A program made the position numbers and the translations under genes. DNA of 13,923 nucleotides from Lachnospiraceae bacterium (GTDB taxonomy: Bacteria; Bacillota_A; Clostridia; Lachnospirales; Lachnospiraceae): NCBI GenBank assembly GCA_024699595.1, contig JAILPG010000345.1, forward strand, positions 1 to 13,923. The letters are read 5' to 3'. Shown here piece after piece: positions 1-8,007 of the stretch. Below the pieces are notes generated by a model. The model was not told the DNA's origin, searched no databases, and worked only from the letters and a program-made list of their open reading frames with translations. Each line of letters begins with the position of its first letter. Positions within the stretch are counted from its first letter, which is position 1.

Positions 1-2
1 GG

Positions 3-1340
3 ACACAGGCCGGAGCCGCAGTAATAAGTGCCTGCTTACAGGGCGGACAGCACTATCAGGCCAAGGATGTAGAGATCATAGGCAAGAAATACTATGTTGA
101 CTATCTGCCGTTTAAGGATGCAGACGGAAATATCATAGGTATGACCTTTGCAGGTGAGCCAAACACTGCCGTTAAGGAAGCTGTTAATAATCTTATAAGA
201 TCAATGTTTATCATAGCTGCGATCGTAATATTACTGGTAGGCGCCCTGATCGTATTCCTGGCTCTTAAGGTAAGGAAGGCAAGCGTAGACATAGCCGAGA
301 GCTTACAGACTATGACCGGCGGTAACTTAAGTGATGAGATCAGTGCAAAGAGTGCCGTTTATGAGAACAAGGTAATGATCGAGAACCTGAAACAGATGCA
401 GTCTCATCTCGGCGATACCATCAACGGTGTAAAGGGCAGCGCAGTAAATCTGAACGACCAGGCCGGAGAGGTTGCAACACTGTCAAACCAGAGTGCCGAG
501 TCTGCAAGCCAGGTATCGCGTGCGGTTGATGACCTTGCAGCCGGTGCGATGAGCATGGCTGAGAGCGTTGAGAACGTTAACGGCAAAGTCATCGACATGG
601 GCTATAAGGTTAACGAGATCAGCGAGAATGTACAGGCTCTTACAGATAATGCCGAGAAGATGCGAAGCGTCAGCAATGATGCCGCAGGCAGCATGGACAG
701 AGTGCTTAACAGCTCAAAGAGCACAGTAGAGAGCGTAGACAGCATCAACAAGCAGATCCTGCTTACAAATGATTCGATCAACAAGATCAATGAGGCGATC
801 AACCTCATCATCAGCATAGCAAACCAGACACAGCTCTTATCACTGAACGCTTCGATCGAGGCAGCAAGAGCAGGTGAGGCAGGAAGAGGCTTCGCAGTAG
901 TTGCAACAAACATAAGCGAGCTTTCCGAGCAGAGTAACGACGGTGCTTCCACGATCAGGGAGATAGCAGAAGAGATCCTTAAGAATTCCGAAGAATCTGT
1001 TCAGTTATCCGAAAAGATCAAGGTTGCTATCGAGGACGAGCAGAAGGCCATCATCGAGGCTCAGGGCAAATTCAGCGAGCTTAACGGAGCCATCGGCGAG
1101 AGCGTTGTAAAGATCGATGCTATCGGTGAAAAGACCAACAGCCTTGACGAGATCAAGTCTGCGATCGTTGCCGAGGTACAGGATCTGTCGGCAATATCCG
1201 AAGAGAATGCAGCAAGTACACAGGAAGTTACCGCTTCCGTACAGAGCATTGCAGCAAATATCGGCATGATAGCTGACAAGATGGGTCAGATCAACGGAAT
1301 GTCCGATGAGCTTGACGAAATGGTTGGATTCTTCTCATAA
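3..1340 (+). CDS. Methyl-accepting chemotaxis protein, 5'-truncated by window edge
   Basis: Transmembrane chemoreceptor that signals through CheW/CheA to the flagellar motor. The frame is open from base 3, so the gene begins upstream; the ATG at 141 is only an internal methionine. The 445 visible residues start with the end of an extracellular sensor domain ([17 protein letters not shown], about 29-45, resembling the last strands of a Cache domain). A single membrane helix follows at about 67-88, then a weak HAMP-like region and a long alpha-helical coiled coil. The signalling tip, [20 protein letters not shown] and onward through GRGFAVVA (about 272-302), is the hallmark CheA/CheW-binding hairpin. 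[10 protein letters not shown] near 400-409 resembles a methylation segment. There is no C-terminal CheR-tethering pentapeptide. The ligand cannot be told because most of the sensor is outside the window. Family assignment is very secure; the Cache label is tentative. Confidence 0.97.
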   Translation, partial: TQAGAAVISACLQGGQHYQAKDVEIIGKKYYVDYLPFKDADGNIIGMTFAGEPNTAVKEAVNNLIRSMFIIAAIVILLVGALIVFLALKVRKASVDIAESLQTMTGGNLSDEISAKSAVYENKVMIENLKQMQSHLGDTINGVKGSAVNLNDQAGEVATLSNQSAESASQVSRAVDDLAAGAMSMAESVENVNGKVIDMGYKVNEISENVQALTDNAEKMRSVSNDAAGSMDRVLNSSKSTVESVDSINKQILLTNDSINKINEAINLIISIANQTQLLSLNASIEAARAGEAGRGFAVVATNISELSEQSNDGASTIREIAEEILKNSEESVQLSEKIKVAIEDEQKAIIEAQGKFSELNGAIGESVVKIDAIGEKTNSLDEIKSAIVAEVQDLSAISEENAASTQEVTASVQSIAANIGMIADKMGQINGMSDELDEMVGFFS

Positions 1341-1400
1341 GAGATCATAGCAGACCGGAACAAAAGAGAGACGTACAGTCTGCTCTTACCGGGCAGGAAA

Positions 1401-1431
1401 AGGACTTCCCAAGACGGGAGGTCCTTTTTTT
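1401..1431 (+). terminator. Intrinsic terminator of the chemoreceptor gene
   Basis: A 10-bp stem (AGGACTTCCC at 1401-1410 with GGGAGGTCCT at 1416-1425, one G-T wobble) closes a 5-nt loop and is followed by a run of seven T (1425-1431). It sits about 60 nt after the chemoreceptor stop and just before the secA promoter, so it separates the two transcription units. Confidence 0.9.
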
Positions 1432-1440
1432 CCCTGTTTC

Positions 1441-1469
1441 TTTACTAAATCCCTTACAGGTGGTAAAAT
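1441..1469 (+). promoter_or_regulatory. Candidate sigma-A promoter for secA-prfB
   Basis: TTTACT at 1441-1446 (4/6 of the -35 consensus), a 17-nt spacer, and TAAAAT at 1464-1469 (5/6 of -10). A TG dinucleotide at 1461-1462 gives an extended -10. It lies directly after the terminator and predicts a transcript start near 1476, hence a leader of roughly 120 nt. A second -10-like element (TATAGT, 1478-1483) lacks a good -35. Assigned by consensus only. Confidence 0.5.
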
Positions 1470-1506
1470 ATTGTAGTTATAGTGTTACTATGCATAACTT
1501 TGCGTA

Positions 1507-1552
1507 TCCGGAAACCGGGAGAATGATGTCCGGAAAGCAGGGAGAATACAGG
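1507..1552 (+). repeat. Imperfect 22-24 nt tandem repeat in the secA leader
   Basis: TCCGGAAA occurs at 1507-1514 and 1529-1536, and GGGAGAAT at 1517-1524 and 1540-1547, so two units of 22-24 nt lie head to tail in the presumed 5' untranslated region. The first unit also contains a small CCGG-AAA-CCGG hairpin (1508-1518). The role is unknown; it may be a chance duplication or part of leader RNA structure. Confidence 0.55.
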
Positions 1553-1594
1553 CAGAATGCAGAAGTGTAACACGCCCCATGAAAGGATCTACAG

Positions 1595-4168
1595 ATGAAG
1601 TTATTTGACAAGATATTCGGAACACACAGTGAAAGGGAGTTAAAGCTCATAATCCCTACCGTTGACAAGATAGAGGCAATGAGGGATCAGATGATGGCGA
1701 TGAGCGATGAAGAGCTTCGCGCCAATACGCCTAAGTTCAAGGAGCGCCTTGCAAAGGGCGAGACGCTTGACGACATACTTCCCGAGGCTTTTGCGACCGT
1801 AAGGGAGGCTGCCAGAAGGACGATCGGCCTTGAGCATTACAGGGTACAGCTCATGGGCGGCATCATCCTGCATCAGGGCAGGATATCCGAGATGAAGACC
1901 GGTGAAGGAAAAACCCTTGTAGCAACACTTCCCTCATATCTGAACGCTCTTGAGGGCAAGGGAGTCCATGTGGTAACGGTAAATGACTATCTGGCAAAGC
2001 GTGACGCCGACCAGATGGGAATGGTGCATTCTTTTCTCGGACTGACCGTAGGCTGCGTGCTCAACCAGATGACCTCCGATGAGAGAAGAGAGGCCTACAA
2101 CTGCGATATCACCTATGTCACGAACAACGAGCTTGGATTTGACTATCTGCGTGACAACATGGTCATCTACAAGGAACAGCTGGTGCTTCGTGATCTTCAC
2201 TATGCGATCATCGACGAGGTGGACTCGGTCCTTATCGATGAGGCGAGAACGCCCCTTATCATATCAGGTCAGAGCGGGAAATCCACGAAGCTCTACGAGG
2301 TCTGCGATGTACTTGCCAAGCAGCTTAAAAGAGGCGAGGATGTCGAGGATCTTACCAAGATGGACGCCATCATGGGTATCGAGAGAGAAGAGACCGGAGA
2401 CTTCATCGTAAACGAGAAGGACAAATTCGTAACCCTTACCGCAGAGGGTGTCAAGAGAGTAGAGAATTTCTTCCATGTAGAAAACCTTGCAGACCCTGAG
2501 AACGTTGACATTCAGAACAACATGATACTGGCACTCAGAGCCCACAACTTAATGTTCAGGGACCAGGATTATGTGGTAAAGGATGACCAGGTACTCATAG
2601 TAGATGAGTTTACCGGACGTATAATGCCCGGAAGACGTTATTCAGACGGACTGCATCAGGCTATAGAGGCCAAGGAGCATGTAAAAGTAAAGCGTGAGAG
2701 CAAGACGCTTGCGACCATCACCTTCCAGAACTTCTTTAACAAATTCGAGAAGAAGGCCGGAATGACAGGTACCGCTCTTACAGAGGAAAAAGAATTCAGA
2801 GACATCTACGGAATGGACGTTATAGAGGTTCCGACAAACCGTCCCGTTATCCGTACGGATCTTCAGGATGCCGTATATAAGACCAAGAAGGAAAAATTGA
2901 AGGCTATCTGCGACGAGATCGAGAGAGCGCATGAGACCGGACAGCCGATCCTTGTGGGTACGATCACGATCGAGGCTTCGGAGGAGCTGAGTACGATGCT
3001 AAGAAAGCGCGGCATCCAGCATAATGTCTTAAATGCGAAGTTCCATGAGATGGAAGCTGAGATAGTAGCAGACGCAGGTCTCCACGGTTCCGTTACGATC
3101 GCGACCAACATGGCCGGCCGTGGTACCGATATCAAGCTTGATGATGAAGCAAGGGCAGCAGGCGGACTTAAGATAATAGGTACCGAAAGGCACGAGGCAA
3201 GACGTATAGACAATCAGCTGCGTGGACGTTCGGGACGTCAGGGAGATCCGGGTGAATCAAGATTTTTCATATCCCTTGAGGATGATCTCATGAGGCTGTT
3301 TGGATCCGAGAGGATGATGAACGTGTTCAATGCACTCGGCGTGCCCGAGGGCGAGCAGATAGAGCACAAGATGCTCACGAACGCGATCGAAAAGGCCCAG
3401 ATGAAGATAGAGAGCAACAACTTCGGCATCAGAAAGAACCTGCTTGAGTACGACCAGGTAATGAATGAGCAGAGAGAGATAATCTATGCCGAGAGAAGAA
3501 GAGTGCTCGACGGAGAGAGCATGAGGGATGTCATCTTCAAGATGGCGACCGATTTCGTTGAAAATACGGTGGATATGTGCATCGGAGACGATTCATCCTC
3601 AGACGAGTGGGATCTTCCCGAACTTAACCAGCATCTGCTTGCAACCATCCCGATCGAGGAGCTCAAGACTCCCGATGTAAGGGATCTTAAGAAGAACGAG
3701 CTCAAGCAGAAGCTCAAGGAAGAGGTCGTAAAGCTCTACGAAGCCAAGGAAGCAGAGTTCCCCACACAGGAGCATCTGCGTGAGGTGGAGAGAGTGGTAC
3801 TGCTTAAATCCATAGACAGAAAGTGGATGGATCACATAGACGACATGGATCAGCTCAGACAGGGCATAGGCTTGCAGGCTTACGGCCAGAGGGATCCGCT
3901 TGTTGAATACAAGATGACCGGTTATGACATGTTCAACCAGATGACCGACTCGATCGCAGAGGAGACGGTAAGGATCCTCTTCCATATCAAGATAGAGCAG
4001 AAGGTTGAGCGTGAAGAGGTGGCTAAGGTTACCGGTACCAACAAGGACGATTCGGCGACCAAGCAGCCCGTCAGAAGGACGGAGAAAAAGATCGGCCGTA
4101 ACGATCCCTGTCCCTGCGGCTCGGGAAAGAAGTACAAGAACTGTCACGGAAAGATGGCAGGTGCATAA
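1595..4168 (+). CDS. secA: Preprotein translocase ATPase SecA
   Basis: SecA is the cytosolic/membrane-peripheral motor that pushes unfolded secretory proteins through SecYEG using ATP. The 857-residue protein is close to the usual Gram-positive length. Visible landmarks: Walker A GEGKT (103-107) in nucleotide-binding domain 1, Walker B DEVD (207-210), the preprotein cross-linking insertion after about residue 225, MAGRGTDI (506-513) and [13 protein letters not shown] (541-553) in the second nucleotide-binding fold. The helical scaffold/wing region includes [20 protein letters not shown], and a C-terminal zinc finger has CPC (839-841) and CH (850-851). A GAAAGGA ribosome binding site (1581-1587) lies 7 nt before the ATG, supporting this start. 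It forms a pair with prfB, 18 nt downstream. Nothing is missing or broken. Confidence 0.99.
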   Translation: MKLFDKIFGTHSERELKLIIPTVDKIEAMRDQMMAMSDEELRANTPKFKERLAKGETLDDILPEAFATVREAARRTIGLEHYRVQLMGGIILHQGRISEMKTGEGKTLVATLPSYLNALEGKGVHVVTVNDYLAKRDADQMGMVHSFLGLTVGCVLNQMTSDERREAYNCDITYVTNNELGFDYLRDNMVIYKEQLVLRDLHYAIIDEVDSVLIDEARTPLIISGQSGKSTKLYEVCDVLAKQLKRGEDVEDLTKMDAIMGIEREETGDFIVNEKDKFVTLTAEGVKRVENFFHVENLADPENVDIQNNMILALRAHNLMFRDQDYVVKDDQVLIVDEFTGRIMPGRRYSDGLHQAIEAKEHVKVKRESKTLATITFQNFFNKFEKKAGMTGTALTEEKEFRDIYGMDVIEVPTNRPVIRTDLQDAVYKTKKEKLKAICDEIERAHETGQPILVGTITIEASEELSTMLRKRGIQHNVLNAKFHEMEAEIVADAGLHGSVTIATNMAGRGTDIKLDDEARAAGGLKIIGTERHEARRIDNQLRGRSGRQGDPGESRFFISLEDDLMRLFGSERMMNVFNALGVPEGEQIEHKMLTNAIEKAQMKIESNNFGIRKNLLEYDQVMNEQREIIYAERRRVLDGESMRDVIFKMATDFVENTVDMCIGDDSSSDEWDLPELNQHLLATIPIEELKTPDVRDLKKNELKQKLKEEVVKLYEAKEAEFPTQEHLREVERVVLLKSIDRKWMDHIDDMDQLRQGIGLQAYGQRDPLVEYKMTGYDMFNQMTDSIAEETVRILFHIKIEQKVEREEVAKVTGTNKDDSATKQPVRRTEKKIGRNDPCPCGSGKKYKNCHGKMAGA

Positions 4169-4186
4169 TTACAGGAATCACACAGC

Positions 4187-5299
4187 ATGGTAGAGCTTGA
4201 TAACATAAAAACCGAATTGCAGACTCTCAAGGATCCGCTTGCCGAGATAGAAGGCTCCCTAAGGCTTGATGACAAGAAAAAGCGTGTCGTCGAGCTTGAA
4301 AGGGAGATGGAAGAGCCCGGATTCTGGGATGATACGGAAAAATCCCAGAGATACATGAAGGAGCTTAAGAGTCTTAAAGATGCAATAGAAAAGGTCGAGG
4401 GTCTCAAAACTCAGTATGAGGACATAGAGACCCTGCTTGAGATGGGTTACGAGGAAAACGATGCCTCGCTGATACCCGATATACAGAACGAGTTTGACGA
4501 TTTTAAAAAGACACTCGAGGACCTTCGGATCTCAACGCTTTTATCCGGAGAATATGACAAGAACAATGCGATCCTTCGCTTAAATGCAGGCGCGGGCGGC
4601 ACGGAGAGCTGCGACTGGGCGGGAATGCTCTATCGCATGTACACCAGATGGGCAGAGAAAAAAGGCTTCTCAGTGGAGGTGCTTGACTATCTTGACGGAG
4701 ACGAGGCAGGCATCAAGTCCGTTACCTTCCAGATAAACGGAGAGAACGCGTACGGATATTTAAAATCGGAAAAGGGAGTGCACAGGCTTGTGAGGATATC
4801 GCCGTTTAACGCGCAGGGAAAGAGACAGACTTCTTTTACCTCACTTGACGTGATGCCCGAGATCAACGAGGATCTTGACATTGAGATAAAAGACGATGAC
4901 ATAAGGATCGATACCTACAGATCCTCAGGTGCCGGCGGACAGCATATCAACAAGACAAGCTCGGCGATAAGGATCACGCATTTTCCCACCGGTATCGTCG
5001 TACAGTGCCAGAACGAGAGATCGCAGCTGCAGAACAAGGATAAGGCGATGCAGATGTTAAAAGCAAAGCTGTATATGCTTAAGCAGGAGGAAAATGCCGA
5101 AAAGCTGTCGGATATACGGGGCGAGGTAAAAGATATCGCATGGGGAAACCAGATAAGATCCTATGTGCTGCAGCCTTATACAATGGTTAAGGATCACCGA
5201 ACGAACACTGACGTAGCTCAGGCGGATGCGGTACTTGACGGATACATTGATCCGTTCATTAATGCATATTTGTCCATGATCAATCAGAATAATCATTAA
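4187..5299 (+). CDS. prfB: Peptide chain release factor 2 (no programmed frameshift)
   Basis: RF2 recognises UGA and UAA stop codons and triggers hydrolysis of the peptidyl-tRNA. The 370-residue product has the stop-codon tripeptide SPF (205-207), specific to RF2, and the catalytic GGQ (250-252) within SSGAGGQHINKT; the N-terminal alpha-helical domain includes EPGFWDD (43-49). In many bacteria prfB carries an in-frame UGA near codon 26 bypassed by +1 frameshifting. Here the equivalent point reads GSLRLDD (residues 23-29; CTA AGG CTT GAT at 4259-4270), an uninterrupted frame, so autoregulation by frameshift is absent. The ribosome binding site is weak (AGGA at 4173-4176, 10 nt from ATG), which suggests coupling to secA translation 18 nt upstream. 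A possible earlier start is excluded by the secA overlap. Confidence 0.98.
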   Translation: MVELDNIKTELQTLKDPLAEIEGSLRLDDKKKRVVELEREMEEPGFWDDTEKSQRYMKELKSLKDAIEKVEGLKTQYEDIETLLEMGYEENDASLIPDIQNEFDDFKKTLEDLRISTLLSGEYDKNNAILRLNAGAGGTESCDWAGMLYRMYTRWAEKKGFSVEVLDYLDGDEAGIKSVTFQINGENAYGYLKSEKGVHRLVRISPFNAQGKRQTSFTSLDVMPEINEDLDIEIKDDDIRIDTYRSSGAGGQHINKTSSAIRITHFPTGIVVQCQNERSQLQNKDKAMQMLKAKLYMLKQEENAEKLSDIRGEVKDIAWGNQIRSYVLQPYTMVKDHRTNTDVAQADAVLDGYIDPFINAYLSMINQNNH

Positions 5300-5391
5300 G
5301 ATAATACAGGAATTGCGGGGATGCGCTAATAAGCGTTTTCCATTCAATGATAAACAAAAATGATCATTAAGAAAAAATTCGGAGGAACGAG

Positions 5392-6606
5392 ATGGTATAT
5401 GTAGCTGTCTTAGGTTACGGAACGGTCGGCTCGGGTGTATTCGAGGTCATGAATACAAACAGCGAGCTGATAAACAAAAAGGCGGGCGAAGAGGTCGCAA
5501 TAAAGTATGTACTTGATCTAAGGGACTTCCCCGGGGATCAGGTGGAAAAAGTGCTGGTACATGATTATAACGTGATCCTTGAAGACCCTTCGGTAAAGGT
5601 CGTTGTCGAGGTTATGGGCGGCGTGGAGCCTGCGTATACATTCGTAAAGCAGGCACTGCTTGCGGGAAAGAGCGTATGCACTTCCAACAAGGAGCTCGTT
5701 GCCAACAAAGGAGCCGAGCTTATAAGGATAGCAAAGGAGCATAAGGTCAACTTCCTGTTTGAGGCAAGCTGCGGTGGCGGGATACCGATCATCCGTCCAT
5801 TAAACAGTTCACTTACCGCGGATGACATCATAGAGATATCGGGAATACTTAACGGTACCACCAATTATATCCTCACTAAGATGACTGATGAGGGCTGGGA
5901 CTTTGACACGGCGCTTAAGTCAGCTCAGGAGCTTGGATACGCTGAGAGAAATCCCGAGGCTGACATAGAAGGCTATGATGCCTGCAGAAAGATAGCCATC
6001 CTTTCATCGCTTGCTTACGGAAAGACCGTATATTATGAGGATATCTATACAGAAGGGATCTCGAAGGTCACTCATGAGGATATCGAATACGCAGGGAAGA
6101 TGGGCTATGCGATCAAGCTGATAGCCTCAAGCGAGAAGGCCGATGGGAATATTTTTGCCATGGTGACACCGATGCTTGTAAAAAAGGATCACCCGCTGTG
6201 CTCGATAAACGGCGTGTTCAACGCGATCTTTGTAAAGGGCAACATGCTCGGAGATGCGATGTTCTACGGCTCGGGCGCCGGAAAGCTGCCTACAGCGAGC
6301 GCTGTAGTGGGCGACGTGGTGGACGCCGTGCGTCATGTCGGCAAGAATATCATGGTATTCTGGGATGAGGAAAAAATAGAGCTTAAGAGCATCAAGGAAT
6401 CAAAGCACAGATATTTTGTAAGGATAAAAGGCGATGAGAGCAGCGTAGGCGGTGAGGTAAAAAAGATCTTTGCCGGTGCGCAGTTTACCGATGCCAAAAT
6501 AGCAGGTGAGACCGGCTTTATGACAGAGGTTATGACAGAGGAGACTTTTGAAAAAGCACTGTCGGGGCTTGACGGTGTCATCGCAAGGATCAGGGTCAAG
6601 GAGTGA
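5392..6606 (+). CDS. hom: Homoserine dehydrogenase
   Basis: Reduces aspartate-4-semialdehyde to homoserine with NAD(P)H, the branch point toward threonine and methionine. The 404-residue protein starts with the Rossmann nucleotide-binding loop GYGTVGSG (8-15). TSNKELVA (97-104) follows, then the dimerisation/substrate domain with NGTTNYILTKM (154-164) and the family signature YAERNPEADIEGYDACRK (183-200). D196 and K200 in that signature correspond to the catalytic Asp/Lys of the family. YGSGAGKLPTASAVVGDV (292-309) is another conserved block. The tail from about 340 has the length and pattern of an ACT regulatory domain but lacks the usual PG turn. A strong GGAGG (5381-5385) lies 6 nt before ATG. 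lysC follows after 77 nt, so the two probably share a transcript. No lysine or T-box leader is visible upstream. Confidence 0.98.
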   Translation: MVYVAVLGYGTVGSGVFEVMNTNSELINKKAGEEVAIKYVLDLRDFPGDQVEKVLVHDYNVILEDPSVKVVVEVMGGVEPAYTFVKQALLAGKSVCTSNKELVANKGAELIRIAKEHKVNFLFEASCGGGIPIIRPLNSSLTADDIIEISGILNGTTNYILTKMTDEGWDFDTALKSAQELGYAERNPEADIEGYDACRKIAILSSLAYGKTVYYEDIYTEGISKVTHEDIEYAGKMGYAIKLIASSEKADGNIFAMVTPMLVKKDHPLCSINGVFNAIFVKGNMLGDAMFYGSGAGKLPTASAVVGDVVDAVRHVGKNIMVFWDEEKIELKSIKESKHRYFVRIKGDESSVGGEVKKIFAGAQFTDAKIAGETGFMTEVMTEETFEKALSGLDGVIARIRVKE

Positions 6607-6683
6607 TAAGCAGTAATGCTTTCATGGGATCGCCGGGGTCTTATTAAGGACAGTCACAGCCCGGGATCAGGAGGAGATATATT

Positions 6684-7892
6684 ATGTTAGTTGTAAAAAA
6701 ATTCGGCGGCACGAGCGTTGCCGACAAAGAGCGTATATTCCACGCCGCCGAGCGATGCATCAAGGATTACAGAGAAGGCAATGACGTAGTCGTGGTACTC
6801 TCTGCAATGGGAAAACAGACGGATGTGCTCATCGATATGGCAAAGGATATTAATCCCGTGCCTCCAAAGAGAGAGCTTGACATGCTGCTCACTACGGGAG
6901 AGCAGATATCGGTTGCACTGATGGCCATGGCTATGGCCTCGATGGGAGTGCCTGCGATATCCTTAAACGCTTTCCAGGTAGCTATGCACACGACCAGTGC
7001 ATACAGTAACGCCAGGCTTAAGAGGATCGACATAGACAGGATCAAACACGAGCTTGACCAGCGTAAGATCGTGATAATAACAGGATTCCAGGGCATCAAC
7101 AAATACGGTGATTACACGACGCTCGGAAGAGGCGGCTCGGATACAACGGCGGTTGCTCTTGCGGCAGCCCTGCATGCGGACGCCTGCGAGATCTATACCG
7201 ATGTGGACGGCGTATACACTGCAGATCCGAGGATAGTTAAGAAGGCAAGAAAGCTTAAGGAGATAACCTACGATGAAATGCTTGACCTGGCAACTCTCGG
7301 AGCCGGAGTGCTTCATAACAGATCCGTGGAGCTTGCAAAAAAATACGGTGTAAGTCTTGTCGTAAGATCTTCGCTTACTGATGCGGAGGGAACCATTGTT
7401 AAGGAGGATACAAAAGTGGAGAGAATGATAGTAAGCGGTGTTGCAGCCGATAAGAATGTAACGAGGATATCACTGATAGGTCTTAGGAATGTGCCGGGTA
7501 TCGCTTTCAAAGTATTTGATGTTTTAGCCAAGGCAAATATCAATGTTGACATGATACTGCAGTCGATCGGCCGTCATGACACCAAGGATATCACCTTTAC
7601 AATACCCGAGGATGCAAGGGACGAGGCGATGAAGGTACTCGAAGAAAAGAGGGATTCTCTCGGATATGAGGATATCTCGGAGAACTCCGATGTTGCCAAG
7701 GTATCTATCGTGGGTGCCGGCATGATGTCAAATCCCGGTGTTGCTGCCAAGATGTTCGAGGCTCTCTACAACTGCGACATCAACATTAACATGATATCCA
7801 CCTCTGAGATCAGGGTTACAGTGCTTATCGATGAAAAAGAAGTGGATAAGGCAATGAACGCGATCCATGACATGTTCGGACTCGAGGACTGA
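6684..7892 (+). CDS. lysC: Aspartokinase, catalytic plus two ACT domains
   Basis: Phosphorylates aspartate, the first committed step toward lysine, threonine and methionine. The 402-residue protein has the amino acid kinase motifs KFGGTSV (6-12), TTGEQ (70-74), GRGGSDTTA (149-157) and TDVDGVYTADPR (172-183). Two ACT domains follow, at about 262-337 (LRNVPGIAFKVFDVLAKANINVDMI) and 340-402 (MMSNPGVAAKMFEALYNCDININMI), which bind feedback-inhibiting amino acids. The length and single kinase domain fit the monofunctional alpha2beta2 class. AGGAGGA (6669-6675) lies 8 nt before ATG. Downstream of hom, it would supply the semialdehyde pathway with its substrate; asd is not in the window. An internal start at 7416 is listed separately. 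Which amino acid inhibits it cannot be read from the sequence. Confidence 0.96.
   Translation: MLVVKKFGGTSVADKERIFHAAERCIKDYREGNDVVVVLSAMGKQTDVLIDMAKDINPVPPKRELDMLLTTGEQISVALMAMAMASMGVPAISLNAFQVAMHTTSAYSNARLKRIDIDRIKHELDQRKIVIITGFQGINKYGDYTTLGRGGSDTTAVALAAALHADACEIYTDVDGVYTADPRIVKKARKLKEITYDEMLDLATLGAGVLHNRSVELAKKYGVSLVVRSSLTDAEGTIVKEDTKVERMIVSGVAADKNVTRISLIGLRNVPGIAFKVFDVLAKANINVDMILQSIGRHDTKDITFTIPEDARDEAMKVLEEKRDSLGYEDISENSDVAKVSIVGAGMMSNPGVAAKMFEALYNCDININMISTSEIRVTVLIDEKEVDKAMNAIHDMFGLED
7401..7418 (+). promoter_or_regulatory. Internal ribosome binding site and in-frame GTG in lysC (beta subunit start)
   Basis: AAGGAGG at 7401-7407 sits 8 nt before GTG at 7416-7418, which is codon 245 of lysC in the same frame; an ATG follows three codons later at 7425. 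Initiation here would make a 158-residue protein containing just the two ACT domains. In Bacillus subtilis aspartokinase II the beta subunit is known to arise from an in-frame internal start at about the same place. The match in position and spacing makes this more than a chance purine run, but use of the site is inferred. Confidence 0.7.
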
Positions 7893-7901
7893 ACAGGAAA
7901 A

Positions 7902-7921
7902 ATATGCTTACCGGAGCATAT
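7902..7921 (+). other. Hairpin after lysC
   Basis: A perfect 7-bp inverted repeat, ATATGCT (7902-7908) and AGCATAT (7915-7921), closes a 6-nt loop 9 nt after the lysC stop. No T-run follows, so it is a poor intrinsic terminator; it may protect the mRNA 3' end, act with Rho, or leave partial read-through into the lipoprotein gene. I see no convincing promoter between it and that gene. Confidence 0.5.
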
Positions 7922-8007
7922 GATCAATAATTAATAAGAGAAAATACATGGAGCAGACCATCCATGAAAATAAAGAAAAGGGAAATAAAGAAAAAGGGAG
8001 GGACAAA

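Noticed and set aside
1490..1570. 26-codon ORF upstream of secA as a SecM-like arrest peptide gene
   Set aside because: No Shine-Dalgarno, no signal peptide and no recognisable arrest motif; kept only as a low-score observation about the leader.
3599..4147. 182-residue open frame on the minus strand inside secA
   Set aside because: It is antisense to conserved SecA coding sequence, and its composition looks like a shadow frame with no family resemblance.
5323..5336. Small hairpin with TTTT between prfB and hom
   Set aside because: Only about 5 bp of stem with a four-T tail; too weak to call a terminator, so read-through from prfB into hom remains possible.
5300..5391. Lysine riboswitch or T-box leader before hom
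   Set aside because: The 92-nt gap is too short and shows neither the multi-helix L-box core nor a T-box motif and terminator.
6608..6621. AAGCA-GTAA-TGCTT hairpin between hom and lysC
   Set aside because: A 5-bp stem with three T after it is expected by chance and does not argue against a hom-lysC transcript.
7948..8007. Upstream ATG that would extend the lipoprotein by 20 residues
   Set aside because: It would bury the signal peptide behind a charged stretch and has no good ribosome binding site; AGGGAGGG lies 5 nt before ATG 8008.
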